64,000 nt of DNA from Fratercula arctica (lineage: Eukaryota > Chordata > Aves > Charadriiformes > Alcidae). The stretch covers positions 29,321,589 through 29,385,588 of the forward strand of contig CANTUZ010000011.1 of NCBI GenBank assembly GCA_947846985.1, in the 5' to 3' direction. The notes under the pieces were generated by a model. The model saw only the letters and a list, made by a program, of their open reading frames with translations, did no database searches and was not told the origin of the DNA. A program made the position numbers and the translations under genes. Below are positions 26,314 through 39,178 of the stretch, piece after piece. Positions within the stretch are counted from its first letter, which is position 1. Every line of letters starts with the position of its first letter.

Positions 26314-29300
26314 GCAGTAGAGGAAAGAGACTGTGTGAAGGGCAGAGCAGTATTAGCCTTTGCAGCCAAGAGCAGTTGCAGCTGCCCAGCTCTGTGGCAC
26401 CCCCAAACTCTCCGTTGGCTCCAACACCCAGCAAGTGACTGAGTAAGACTCCAGGCAAAAAGCCACCACTGTCTTTGTGCTGTCATGCTAACAAATCCAA
26501 GGCTTGTTAGTTTAATGCAGCCTTTGGTGTGTCTCCACTCCATAACATTCACAGCAGCAACTGCAGCGTAGATTTACCCAGGGAGAGGCCAACAGATGTG
26601 GTGAGTTGTGCTCACAGCTAGAAGTCCAAAGTGTTTGATCAGCTGCATGTAGATAATTAGTTCTATAATTTAAAAAGTTTCTGTTATTCCTTAACATCCA
26701 TGCTAAGCTGCAACTAGAGAAATGCTTCTCTAAACACCAACTGTCAGAGAAAATTTCCATTCACGAGAACTTTATTTTTAATTCAAGGAAGAACTGAAAA
26801 CAAAAGAACGCTCAGAAGACTCACAAGCCAACCTTAGACTATTTCTGTAAACCTTAATTTAAAACATCCCAGTAGATTGATTCCCGAATGTTGTTCAAAT
26901 GATCCAGTAAGAAGTAAAGTGACAAATATTAAGCTGGGTGATCGTCCAAAACACTTATCTACATCTTTTTGTTGCAAAATTATTTAGAGCACAACAACTC
27001 TGAACTTTGACAGTAGTGAGCATGAATACGCGATATTGCTTGATCAAAGGAATGGAAATCGCACTTGCCTAATTTTTGCATACCACAGTGCATTTTAAGG
27101 ATTAATACTAGCCAGCTCTGTTCACTGGTCAGCTGCTAGCGGACTACAGCTACTTCCTATTTTCCTATGTGCAACCAAATATTAATGTCTGGAGGATAAC
27201 TTGCTCACAGCTCCTTTACACCAGGTCAGTGAGAATTTTCTGTGTAGGTAAAAAAGAGTGCCCACTACAAGTCAAAATGTGGTTCCAGTTGGAAAAGAAC
27301 ATAGAAGAACACCACTTTTTCTGTGCCCTATGTCCTTTTCATACACTGGTTGCCTTATCCTGCTGACTATTACGACAGAAATTATTTTGATTGTTCTCAG
27401 CTCCTGAGAACCAGATCAGAGGTAAGAGTGGAATGGAAGTCACCTCCTTTGCACTATCATCATATAATTTGTTTAATAAGTTTGTCTTCTGCAGGCACAT
27501 TAAAGAAACTGAAGTTATTGAGGTGTTAATGTGAGCCTAATTTGGCACAGAGCCTTCATCTTTATCGTCAATGGGTGTGATAGAAAGTTTGCACCTTGAC
27601 TTCCACAGTACAGGCTGGAACTTGGAAAAGGGAACAGAATATATTTCTAATCGTAAACTTAATAGGCTTTATGTTGGATTCTTGAATGACAAACACAAAA
27701 CTTTACAAATATCATATTTATGGCCATTCAGTGTAGCAGAACAGCAATGTTAAAAGCTTACATTTCTGATATTCTATTTTTCTAAGCCCTGCATAGCTTT
27801 GCCGTACAAAAGCTTGAAAATGTTTGAATGAGACTTCTGGTATTTCTCTACATCCTATTGATGACAGCAGTACTGTCTTTTTTATTTTTCTTTTTTTTTC
27901 TGAGTTTTTAATTCAAAGAAACAACTGATTAAAGCACTGCCCAGTGTAGTGTATCTGACATTTAATCAACATTTACCCATTGTACTGGATCTCAATACCA
28001 ACAGGAAGATAAGGACTTTAGCTATTTTCAATTCATGCGTATCTATGCATGGCTTTAAAAAAGAGGCACTACTGAATTTCTTCTGAATTGCACCATTTCA
28101 TGTCCAGCATAAAGCATGATGATATGAATCTGCTACCTTTGTGCATTTATGTGAAAGAGTTAACTTTAAAAAACAAGTCAGATTATCATGCCATTTGTAT
28201 AAATGAGAATGTTGTTATTCAAGACAACAGCAATCAAGCATTATACAGCAGAGTTCACACTACAGATGAGAAATGGCAAGGAAGGACTCCTGGGTTATAT
28301 CCTTACACTCACTCCCTCCCTCTAGGTTTATGAATGTACCTGGTCATTGCCAAAAGGAAGGTTTGCTCAAATATCAAGGGGCCGGATTTGATCAGTCATC
28401 ATTTCTGCTGTTCTTTCATTCATTATTCTTACTTTAGATAGAAGGACCCTAAGGCCAAAGGAATTAGAACACCTCTTTGATGTCAGTGAAACTCCTTACT
28501 ACAGGGAAGTCTGTAGGTTTTGGTCCAATTTAAGGTATGAACTGGACTATGGACACCAGTGGGACAGTAGCAGTATCCTTCAGTTTTGGAGAGAGTGATG
28601 GCTGCAAATATGTAAAGACTTTGAGTCTCTTGTAAAAATTATTTTGGAAATCAAGGGGAGAAAAAAATTATGGGATGACTTCCTCTCAGTCAGGGAAAGG
28701 ATGCTCTCTGGAGCATGTCATTGCTTTACGCTGCCACAGATACACAGATACACTTAAGAAGCAGGGGGATTAAGCGTGCTGTTTGTTTTGCATTTCTTGA
28801 TAGATTACCTATGATAAGGACCTTGAGATTTAGATTTGGAATGCTTACTTTAAAAGTTTCCTTTGTATATACCGTGTCCTACGTGTATAGAGCAAAAAAT
28901 ACATTCAACCTCTGTACCCTTGTTTAATAATGTAGAATGTTCCTGTTAGTTCTGTGTCAATTTCTTGTAATTAAGACATTAGATATCTTTGTTACAGAAA
29001 TATAATAAATGAACTTCTACCTTCAAACTACCCTTATACAGTGCAGATTTTTGGTGTAAGGGAGATGCATTGAAGTGGCTGCTGTGTCAGTGATGCTCCT
29101 GCATCGTACTATGCTGCGCCCACTACAGAGAGTTATTACCCCAGATTTCTTTCCCATTCTTCCAGAAGGTACTATTACAGGCTATGAGGAGAGGGAGAGT
29201 CCAAAATAACCCAAGGAAAATTACTTCCAGAGTAAATCCACATTTTTTTTTTCTGAATATTTAGGCAGAACAACTAGAAATAGCAAATCGTTTTCTTACC

Positions 29301-31385
29301 ACCATTCTGGAACTGCACTCTGGCAACCTTTTGTCTACAATATTTGGCAGTAGACACTAGTCTTCAGCAACTGATACACAGTTAAATTCTCTTTTTTGCA
29401 TCTGTACAATAGGTACAAAAGTTTAATAAACATATTAAATGACAGTTTTTAAGGCCTTAACCTGTCTGCCAACTACTAGTAGTTCTCTTAGCTAATGGTC
29501 CTGAGTGCTTAGAAAGACTGTTGTTTTTAAAACATTAATGACATCCCAAGGCTACTGCAGCAGCCACCCTATATATTACTATAAATGTTTCAAGGAACCT
29601 AAGCACAGTGAAACCCTCTTAAAGCCAAATAGATTTACTTCATTTGAACTTAAATATATGCTTAGAGCTATGTATACATTTAAGTGTTCTGCTGGATGGC
29701 ATTTTTCTTCAAAGAACAGCCCCGTTAATTTCAATAAGACTATTTATATGATCATGTTCTTCCAGTCTTAAAGTATAAATTTACAATCCCTTAATCGCAA
29801 GGCCAAACCTATGAAATACCATTATAATGAACTTATTTAATAAAGTTCACCTTTACTCAGGTCTAAGCCTGATAATATATCTGTAAGGAATCTCAAGAAC
29901 ATAGGATTGCAATACTTAAAGGGCACTGACTATGGAATTTTAGAATCTGCATCCATAAATTGTATTTTATCCCCTTTTATTTGCCAGTGTATCTAAAGGA
30001 GGTCTTGATGCCATTTCAAATATGGTTTTGCATCCAAACAAAGGTGCTTTGGAGCAACACATCACTGTTTGATGACACTAAAACAATGGAAGGAAACAGT
30101 CTAGAAATGCAGAAGCACTTTTCAGCCTTTTTTAAAACATAAGGCAAGTTGTGTATCAAACCTCCCTTTGAATTATGCTTAAAAATCAATTTTATGAATA
30201 TTAATCAGGCTGTACAATACCTTTACACCTTTTGCTTAAAGGCTTTCAGGTTTCCTGTGAGTGGTAGCACCTGTTTATTCTCAGTCTGTGCAGCAAGATC
30301 CTTTGAAAGGGCATTGCCATTGCCAGGTGGAACATTGCTCCTGTCCAAGAAAGAGGTTTCAGGGAATAGAGCATGTGGCAATTGGGAAGGAGCTGTGCAC
30401 AGCAGGGCACCAGGAGCCTGCAGCACACACGGAAACCAAGATTGCTGGGAGCAGCCAGCCGGGCCTCGGGAGTTACAGCAGGGGCTTATGAGGGACCAGG
30501 AGAGAAGAGGCAGCATCTGCTGCTGCTCAGAGAGTCACTTAGCTGGTTTGCCTGGATGCAAAGACTCACCAAAGATATGGTAGAAGCAGGAGTGAGGAGT
30601 TTTTATTAATATTTCATCTGGAGTAGTCACCTTCAGATTTATTTATGCACCAAGCTAACACATGTTCTGAAATGAAACAGAAAAAAAATATGTATGTGAA
30701 ATTTCAGCTCAGAGCCTGTATGACGTATATTGTACAAAAGCCTAAGAGATACATTAACAGAGTGGGGGAGAGAGGGGAAGCTACACAGAGACTCTCATCC
30801 CTGGGGATCCTGTGCATCCACTGGAGAAGGGGTGGGTTCCCCTGCAGTATAACTCAGAGCAGACCTGAAATGCAACATAAATTCAACATGCTGCTTTTTC
30901 TGTTATATAAAAAATGAAGGAAACTACAAGGTGAAGCCAATGAGAAATTCACCTTCTGTTTTGGACTTTGGGCTGGAAAAATCCATCTCATCCTTTCCAC
31001 TTATTTTCATTGATTAGAAAAGGGAAAATATTATTTTTCCCTTCCAGTGAAAGAATTCCTCATTTCCTATTTTGCGACCCAGCCTTCAGTGGCTATTGCT
31101 AATAGCAGTGAGATTTGGAGAGACAGCTGGAAGACTTGGAGGATACCAGCCGACTCTTGAAAACTAAAGAGAGAGCAAGAGGGAGAGGAGACAGATGGGT
31201 GTGGGATGGGGGCATAACCTCTTCAAGCAGCACAGATGCTCCAGAAGAGAATGTGTGTCTGCAGCCTTACACCCAGTTGTGGGGAGTCAGATGAGGCATG
31301 AACCAATAATATTTGTGGTAGGACTGGGAGGAGTAATCATGGATATGGGGATCTGAGTCTCTTAAGTTCTTTTGGCAGTCCTTTG
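26314..31385. other. Non-coding stretch, no recognisable gene
   Basis: The longest frame is 144 codons (30149-30583, +) in a pocket at about 30280-30560 that is GC-richer than its surroundings. Open frames occur there on both strands and in several phases, as expected of GC-rich non-coding DNA with few stop codons, and none resembles a protein. Around 29390-29440 a short CATCTGTACAATAGG word faintly recalls the 3' part of MIR/L2 elements but is too short to call. Confidence 0.55.
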
Positions 31386-31590
31386 CTAAATTCTGCTCTC
31401 ACTGCTGTGGGGTTACTTTGCAGTGTAATTCTGGATTTACAGTGAGGTAACATACCCCAAACCATCTGCATTTTGAGATCACATTACCTGTGAGTGATTT
31501 GAGATTTTCAGAGGGATTTGGGCACTTAATTTGTTTGAAAATCTAGGTACTGGCATTCTAGGAAGTTCTGCCATTGATTTCCAGGGTGCA
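31386..31590. repeat. Possible ancient palindromic amniote repeat fragments
   Basis: The block AAATTCTGCTCTCA near 31389-31402 followed by TTCTGGATTTACAGTG near 31429-31444 resembles old interspersed repeats I recall from turtle, crocodilian and bird genomes. Next comes AGATTTTCA at 31502-31510, the exact inverse of TGAAAATCT at 31536-31544, flanking a GGGCACTTAA core, and then CCATTGATTT near 31571. The resemblance is from memory, I do not assign a family name, and the 9-bp inverted repeat alone is not statistically unusual. Confidence 0.35.
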
Positions 31591-34330
31591 AAGATTTAAT
31601 CTATGGCTTCACAAATATTGTTGTAAAACAGAATTGTTCTTCTGTGTCTGGGAAAACCAAACTGCATTCTTGGTCTATATCTAAATAATAGAAACACCTG
31701 TTAAATTCATTATTAAGAATGTTAATTGTTAAGTTGTTAATCCTTTTAGAATAATATATGATTTACTCCTGAATATAACCTCTAGTGAGATTAAAAGAGA
31801 TAAAGACATGATGGTTAAATAGCTAGAACATTGGCAGATTTTCATATACCTTTCTCATACTAAAAGCAGTATTGCTACTCATCCTCTCAAATTTAGTAAG
31901 TTAAAAAGTAGAATGGAGCAAACAGAGGAAGTTGTTAGGTCAAAATATTACATAAAGTAGCCAAGCACAGAAAAGAACAGAAAAAGCAGTCTCTTAAGAA
32001 GAGTCAGAACAAGGAACAAAAGCCTAATAATTTTCAAGCCTTCTTCTAAAAACCGATAGTGCAAAATGTTTTCATTGCACTTTAGGCAACGTTCCCTACT
32101 TTTCATTGAAAAATGAGGAAAAGAAAAGAATAGTTTGTTATTGCATCTATCAGCAGTGCTTGCAATATGCATCTATGTGACCTGGCACCGGGAGAGGGAG
32201 AAATGAATTAAAGTACTGGTGGAAAAGGAGGGGTAGGAATATCTGAGTGGGTATTGCACTTTGCTAGAAGCAATGAGCTGTTCATATTGCATTTTGGTTT
32301 TGTAGATTGAAATAATTGGCAGGGTACTCAGAGCAGGTGGATGGTAATTTCTAGTTTAGTCTATTCTAGTCTAGATCAAAACTAATAAATAAAGTAGAAA
32401 ATGCACTCAGCCTTTAGGTCCTTAGATTGGCTTTGGTTTTATTACTTATGTACTACCTGCAGCCTCAACTATTTGCTTAGTTTTGGTGTGTAATGAATTG
32501 CTATTTTCATTTATGGCTGTAAGCATGACAGAAATCATTACATGATGCCGTATAAGAAGAAACCTTTTTTAATTTCACCCTGCTTCAGTGACTATATTCA
32601 GACTATTGTGCAGCATAATCATCTCTTATTACCACACATTGCACTTCAGAACTGGCAAAGCAGAAGTGCCCTTTAAATGGAAATCAAGTTCTTCCCCAAC
32701 TGTTTTCAACATCTGAAGCAAACCTGCTTTTTGTCTGATTTTCCTTCTCAAGATCTGCCCTTCTTGCTATGAGTATCGCTCAGCTGAACAGCTCTATCAT
32801 TAGACTTTACAGAAAGACGTGCAAGAGCATCTGGGCAGGACTTAGCACCGTGTGCCTCCGAGACAAGGAGTGAAAAATGTCACCGGCTGGATCCCAGACT
32901 GCTGACAAAGCAGGCGGCAGCTGGGGGAGGCAAACAGAAGCAACTCAGTAAATGATACACAATCCCTGAAGTGCTGTATTCCGAAGTTAGAAAGAAAGGA
33001 AAAAGCAATCAGGAAATGTGTTTTGACATGGTTGCTAACACTATTCCAACTGATCATGAAAAAGGGAAAAACTCTATTTAATATATAGCAGTGAAGCGTC
33101 ATCCCTGTTTGGCTGTCAGAAAAAGTCTATTAATAATACTTTCTACTAAATAGATTATCTAAATTGCTCTTCCTGCTTTTTAAAGCTGATTTTATTGGCC
33201 CCATTAAAAGGACTGCCAAACTGAGGTCCAGAGATGCAGCCTTTCTAAGACTGCAGTTCCTGGTTCCTGAAAAATCAACTTCACTTCGAAGGTGATTATA
33301 CTTCGTCTGTGCTGCAAGATGAATTTTGGATTCGGGAGCGGATTTGGGCAAACTCATCTATGGGATCGTTATGCCTTCTGACACAGGTAAATTGAAGATG
33401 TCTGTATTCACCTCAGGAAGATACGGGTTTGAAATCTGAAGGGGACTGGACTTGAGCTCACTGGTGCTCCTTCCAGCCAGACCATGGAAATGAACAAATG
33501 CTCAGATCCACCCAGCTCTGTCCCTCTCTAGAGAGCTCCACACATGGACACAAAAAATATTCCATCAGGAGGCAAAAAAGAGCCCTTTTCACTAGATTCA
33601 TCCAATATAAAACACACCTTCTGTGCCCGTCAAAGGCACAGAATTTCTTGGGCAGAATAGCGACCAGGGAAGCTGACATTTCCATTAGATGGAGAAATAG
33701 CACATTATGATGCTCTTGTCTAGTCTACAGGTCCTGAATTTTCTCTCTTTAAATGGCCATATAAATCTAGTGCCAAAAGCAGGCAGTTTGTCAATGAATG
33801 AATAAGCACCTGAGCAGTGCACCATGTCACCATCCTTCCGCAGTTGTTATACCTGAGAAGTGTTTTTTGGAAGAAACTGGCAAATACATGTAGGCTGAAG
33901 CTTTTAAAAGAAACTAAGGGAAGCTTCACTCCTTCATTTCTAAATTAACAAACTAATGATCCAAGATGGCTTTTTCAAAGGTTAAAGATTTCCATCAATC
34001 CTTTCTCTCTATTGTAACTCTACATTAAATCATGCATGCCAAAATGTTGCTCTGAATTCCTAGTACACATTGTTGCTTCTTGCTCACCAAAACCTCTTAT
34101 GTACAAGCCCAGCCAAAACAGCACAATATTGTAGTCTACTTACATGATCCAAAAATCATTGCCATGTGACTGCTCTGACGTAATTTTTCCTGCCATTTAA
34201 AATGCTAAAACCTAAAAAAGAAAAAAAAGATAAACAGTTTGATCTTTCATTTTATACACTTCACACCTTCACAGATCACACGAGAGAAGACAACTTTTCC
34301 CATCACAGAAGGTCATAATCTCCTCTCTGG
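31591..34330. other. AT-rich non-coding stretch, no recognisable gene
   Basis: Frames are under 90 codons. A short GACTGGACTT...CCTTCCAGCC stretch near 33445-33478 weakly resembles a CR1 3' end but lacks the rest of the element, so I do not call it. I see no simple repeats of note and no RNA genes. Confidence 0.55.
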
Positions 34331-34360
34331 AAAACAAAACAAAACAAAACAAAACAAAAA
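34331..34360 (+). repeat. (AAAAC)n pentanucleotide repeat
   Basis: Five perfect AAAAC units followed by five A residues. The array is a likely length-polymorphic site. No adjacent retroelement body is recognisable. Confidence 0.9.
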
Positions 34361-37300
34361 GTCCAGAAATTATTTTTATTTCTAAATAAGCTTGAATCGC
34401 AAACGTAACTTTCAGGCCACAGTCGTTTTACTCAAGTTGGAATTCCAGGTAACCTAGCAGGAAAAAAAGAAAATTGATATTTTTATTAAGCCTGACCTTC
34501 TGGGTCATAAATTTAAACTACACATCAGAGAGTTAGCACTAAAAAATATTTTTGAAGGCTGAAAGATTTGGCAAAAGCTGAACATGAAATGTGTGCATTT
34601 GGAAGATTTAGAGAGTTAAGAGGTTTTTAACCCAGTCAATGTCAAGTACCTAATTTTGGTGTCGTGAACTAACTATAGAGGAAGGTCAGGCTTCCAGATT
34701 TTGGGGCTCTGAGTAATGTTTTGCTGAGATGCCCAAGGAAGCCGCAGGGGGGTGGTGTGAATGACCCTTTGCTACGTAGCACAGAAGCAGCGTTTTGTGA
34801 TGGAACTGAAGAAAATCTTGGCACAAACTGGTTTGCACCCATTGTTCTGAGGTTTTAAAGAATTCTGACACCAGCAGGTTGGTTCTCAGCAGCACAGCCA
34901 TCAGTGCCACGCTTCCCAGGGTTAATGGCACCAGCTGTACCTGCAAGCATTTCTAGGAGCCGCAGTTTTTACTGTGCTCACCCCAGTGGCAATGTGTGTG
35001 GTCTGTCATACATCACACACTCAGGGTAAACGCGGCAAATTGGTACGACAGCCACCAGCTTCGGTCCTGATGGAGGCATATACGCAGACCCTTCCCTCCT
35101 GTATATACAAACACGAACTCACACCGCATTGTTAAAGAGAATTTACAATACGGCAGTAGATGCCAGGGAGGCTGGGCATTGAATACAGTACTCTTTAAAG
35201 ACTTGGAACTTTAGCAAAATATATTTGAAAACAATATCAGCTTAATTTCCCTTTCTGCCCCATGCAAAAAAGCCGTAAAGTGTTAGATTTTTTTTTCTCG
35301 TGTTTAGCTTAATTGCTTAATTTGATTGATGTAGATGACTGAACAAAGGGTAAGGCAATGAAAAACAGGCCATTATCTTTATTTGTTAGCATGTTTTTAT
35401 GTATTTGGTTTTGATTTTACTCAGGTTCTTACACTAGAGGACATTTTTCAAAAGCAAACAATTTTTACTAACAAAAGACTTGTCATCAGAAATTTCACGC
35501 CCCAAAGGTAAAGAGGAACTGACTTAACCAGCTAAATATTACAGGACTCTAAGTGAAATCACAAGCAAGAGACTGACTGCAAAATGAGCAATGTGTTGGA
35601 GAGTGCTATTCCTCCCGGTCCCAGCAGCTGAGAAGCCACTGCTCTCATTTTGGTTTGACACTTTTTCCAGCATGTCAAATATAGCAAATTAATACTTTAT
35701 TTGCTGAGCTGTTCCTCCGTGGCTACGTTTTACTGAACTACAAGACTCACTTTGTAAAGCAGTTGTTCTTTTGGTAATTGTGCTGTGCTTCACTTAGGAA
35801 AAATATAGAGTACAGTGAATTATGCCTAACAGGCATTTGGCTCTCAGATTTTGATTGTGCCATTAAAAAAATGTGGAAAGATTGTTACCAGAAAGAAGGT
35901 GTTGATAAACTTTATGATAGAAGAGTTCGAAGCAGTGTGGGGAAAAGGACATTCACACAAATTGGCTTGATTATTGATTGAAGAAAAATGCTTTTGTCCT
36001 AGGAATATTAGTATCGTAGGATGATAGTTCTAAAGTAAATGCAGGTTCTTTCCTGTTCACTGTGGCATTGCTTTAATTTCACAACTCAGTAGCCCAGGCA
36101 CCACCTGAGTTCCTGAAGAATTGAATAATTGATCCATAATTAATGGATGCACAAAGCAGGAAAACAGTAGCAGGATACTAGTTAATACAACAGTCAACTA
36201 TAGGGAATGAGGCTGTGTACCTGTCTAACTTTGTGAAATTGTTTTATTAACTTTTATTAGACCTACATGGCCACACGCTGAAAGACACTTTAAGAGCAGA
36301 AGTCATTTGAGTAAATGTTGTGTACACATGCCAAATTAGTTTCTATGAAGAATAACATAAGAAGTTCGGTAAATGCACAGAGAGTTGTGTGCCTGATGAT
36401 TCAAATTCACTCCATGTCCGCAGTAATCATGCGCTTTTCTTTGTATAGATGGAATGAACTGAACAGTTGACACTTTCACATTGAATTACCCACAAGATAT
36501 CTAACAGTTTATACGAAAAAGAAAATTTCAGCATACAGGCTTCCGCCCTGCCCTCATCTTTTCCCCGAAGTTTGATTTACATTGTCCTAAGAGAAGAGCC
36601 CTTGTTACTTGGTCTCTGGGCATGATGTGGTAGTATTACCAATAGCCTTCCTTGCTTCCTGGGCTTGTGGAGGAGAGGACCTCCTTGCTTCCAACTAGAC
36701 CACAGTGGCAGGCAAGATCCATTCAAAAGCTTCCCATATTCTGGATTTTCCCTGTCACCATCCTAATGCCAGCATTAAGCACCCACATGCATATGTGCTC
36801 CATGGGTATGGGCATGTACTCTGCAATTAGCTCAAGTTTAAAAGACTCAGGTTACCATAACACCCAGCTCTTAGATATGAACAGATGGCATTTATAAATG
36901 CACAGAAACTAGAAGGTAATCCTCTAAAGTAAGTTTATTTCTGTAAGCCTTTCAGAGGCTTATATGTGAAAATGACAGAGTATTAATCCATTGATTCCAT
37001 TGATCTGCTGAACAAGAGAAACAGAGCAATCTGGCTTGTCCAAATATCTTTGGGTCTTCATGTAGCTTTCAGCAAATGAAAACGTGTATAGAAACCTATA
37101 TAGTTAGGTTACCAGTTCAGTCTACAGTACTTGTTTTGCAACACTGGCTACTGACCTGATGGCTATCATTTGGCCTCAAGCTGGTCTCATCTCATACTTG
37201 TTTGAGCATGATTGAAATGTTCTCAAGAAGAAGAACCTCAGAGAGCTGCATGGGAATCTCCCCATCCTGCAGGGCACCAAACATCTCCTGCATGATTGCT

Positions 37301-39031
37301 ATCCACTTTGGAAATCAGCCAGCAATGTGCAATCGGGGAACACGACTTAAGTTAAGAGGCATGCAGTTTAGAGAACAGACTGAAAACAAGAGTCCTGTCC
37401 AGCTTTAAGCACTGTGAATCTCTGAAAGCCTCAAGCTGACAGCCATTTGCAGAACTGGATTCTAAAATAAAGACTCCATTTCCCATGTACAGCAGATGGA
37501 ACTAAATGATAGATCATGGATAAAAATAGATGACTAAAAAATATAATATCTATTTGAAGCAAATAAATCACCATGCTCATACCCAGCCAAGGAAAGGTAC
37601 TTACCCCCCATAAGGGGCTGACCAGCATGAGCAAGCCTGTCCTGAGTTCTTGCTGTGTCCCCTCAGAAAAACAGAGGCAAGTTATTAGGCACTTGCCAAG
37701 CACCTGCATAAGGAACACTCCTAAGACACCTGGTCTGTGGTCATGAGCGTTAGGATGACATACACGAAAAGCAGAGAAGTTCAGACAGGCAGTTCTTCTG
37801 TTCATGGACTGCTGATAAAGTTGGATCACACGTATGTGTGACATGAGAGCTATTTTTAAAATGAGTTGGTAGGCATGTCAACTAGAACATGTTAGGACTG
37901 ATGTCACTGCACTTGCCTGGGATTTACAGCGATGTGGTTCCTAACTGTTCTGACAATTAAGTGAAGAAAAGTATCCCCACAACAGGTAAAAGCACTTTGC
38001 CTTTTCCTAGTCTAAAAGTCTACATCAAATTTTATCTCCAGGCTTCTTGAAAATTGGTGGTTTAAGGTTGGATTTTTTTGCTTCATGCTTTTTGTTGATG
38101 CTAAAATTCAACACTAGATAGAATCTAAATGCAGCCTAACTTCAGAATGGATCTGCCTTATTTAAAAGAATGTGCCAGCACTCGTCCATTCAAATGAAAC
38201 ATAAAGATGCAAAGTAATTAACATAAATACAAGTATCATCTACGTTATGGAGATGGATTCCTGTCAGGTGGGTGTACACTCTTTCAGTGTGGATAGCCAG
38301 ATGCTCTAGTCATTCTTTTAAAGGACCTAGAACATTTATAATGATTAATCACATTTCTAAAGCAGTAATGTATGCTACCATCTGTTTAATTAAATCTCAT
38401 ACTTCCAGACATATGCCAGTCAGCTCACAGGGGTCAAACATTAATTCCCCCCTTTTTACATCAGGGGACAATTGGCTTACACCATTATACTTTTTATTCA
38501 GTCCTTCTGGTTTTAGGTACCAACCACTAATAGAGATATGACTGACAGCAAGACAGGAGACAAAACTATTTTAAAATGTAGAGATCTGACCTCAGATCTT
38601 GTCTTCTCTATAATCACTCAACAGTTTTTAAGTACCCTTACTTTGTACCTGACACGGCTATAGGTATCCTACTCTAAAGTGAACTAAAAGAAAAAACTCA
38701 ACAGGTTATGAAAAAACTAAACTGCTCTAGAAACATTTGCTGGCTTCTTCACATGCTTGAGTTCATATGCCCAGAGGCTTCTGTTTCATTCAGTGTAGAA
38801 AAGGATTTTGACAGGGTGTACGTATCATCTGATCCTGTCCCTTTCATGAGATTTGTCACTATGAGTTTTGGGTTGTCTTATACATGCCTGAAGCCTTTTT
38901 CACCCATTTCCTTGTACTGATTAAGCTCTTGGTTACAAATGCTCAAAAAAAGTAGCCTTAGGAATTTTAAGGATTATCATTTCCTACTTTCATTTTGCAG
39001 AGATGCTAAAGTATCTGGATTTGAAGTATTA
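34361..39031. other. Non-coding stretch, no recognisable gene
   Basis: A GC-richer pocket lies at about 34680-35060, with an 86-codon minus-strand frame that resembles nothing known. A 137-codon minus-strand frame at 37431-37844 is hydrophobic and cysteine-containing but has no recognisable domain; I regard it as chance. No promoter, RNA gene or mobile element could be supported. Confidence 0.55.
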
Positions 39032-39075
39032 CATTTAATGTAAACCATCAAAGCATTTAATGTAAACTACCAAAG
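39032..39075 (+). repeat. Two-copy 22-bp tandem repeat
   Basis: CATTTAATGTAAACC... at 39032-39053 is immediately repeated at 39054-39075 with two substitutions. It is a clean head-to-tail duplication. The unit contains ATTTAAT and ATGTAAAC-like words but no factor-binding site I can assert. Confidence 0.85.
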
Positions 39076-39162
39076 CATGATTTATATTTCAGATTGAACT
39101 TTAAATACCACAATTCATACAGATTTTGCACTTTATTAGCATTGCTATGGTGGGGTTTTTTC

Positions 39163-39178
39163 TTTGTTTGTTTGTTTT
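39163..39178 (+). repeat. Short (TTTG)n repeat
   Basis: About three to four TTTG units within a T-rich segment after GGGGTTTTTTC. It is a minor simple repeat. Confidence 0.6.

Noticed and set aside
30149..30583. 144-codon frame in a GC-richer pocket
   Set aside because: Several frames on both strands are open at once, which is typical of locally GC-rich non-coding sequence.
33440..33485. GACTGGACTT...CCTTCCAGCC resembling a CR1 3' UTR
   Set aside because: No upstream CR1 coding similarity and no terminal octamer. Too short to separate from chance.
37431..37844. 137-codon hydrophobic minus-strand frame
   Set aside because: Hydrophobicity follows from T-rich codons. No membrane protein family is recognisable and there is no gene context.
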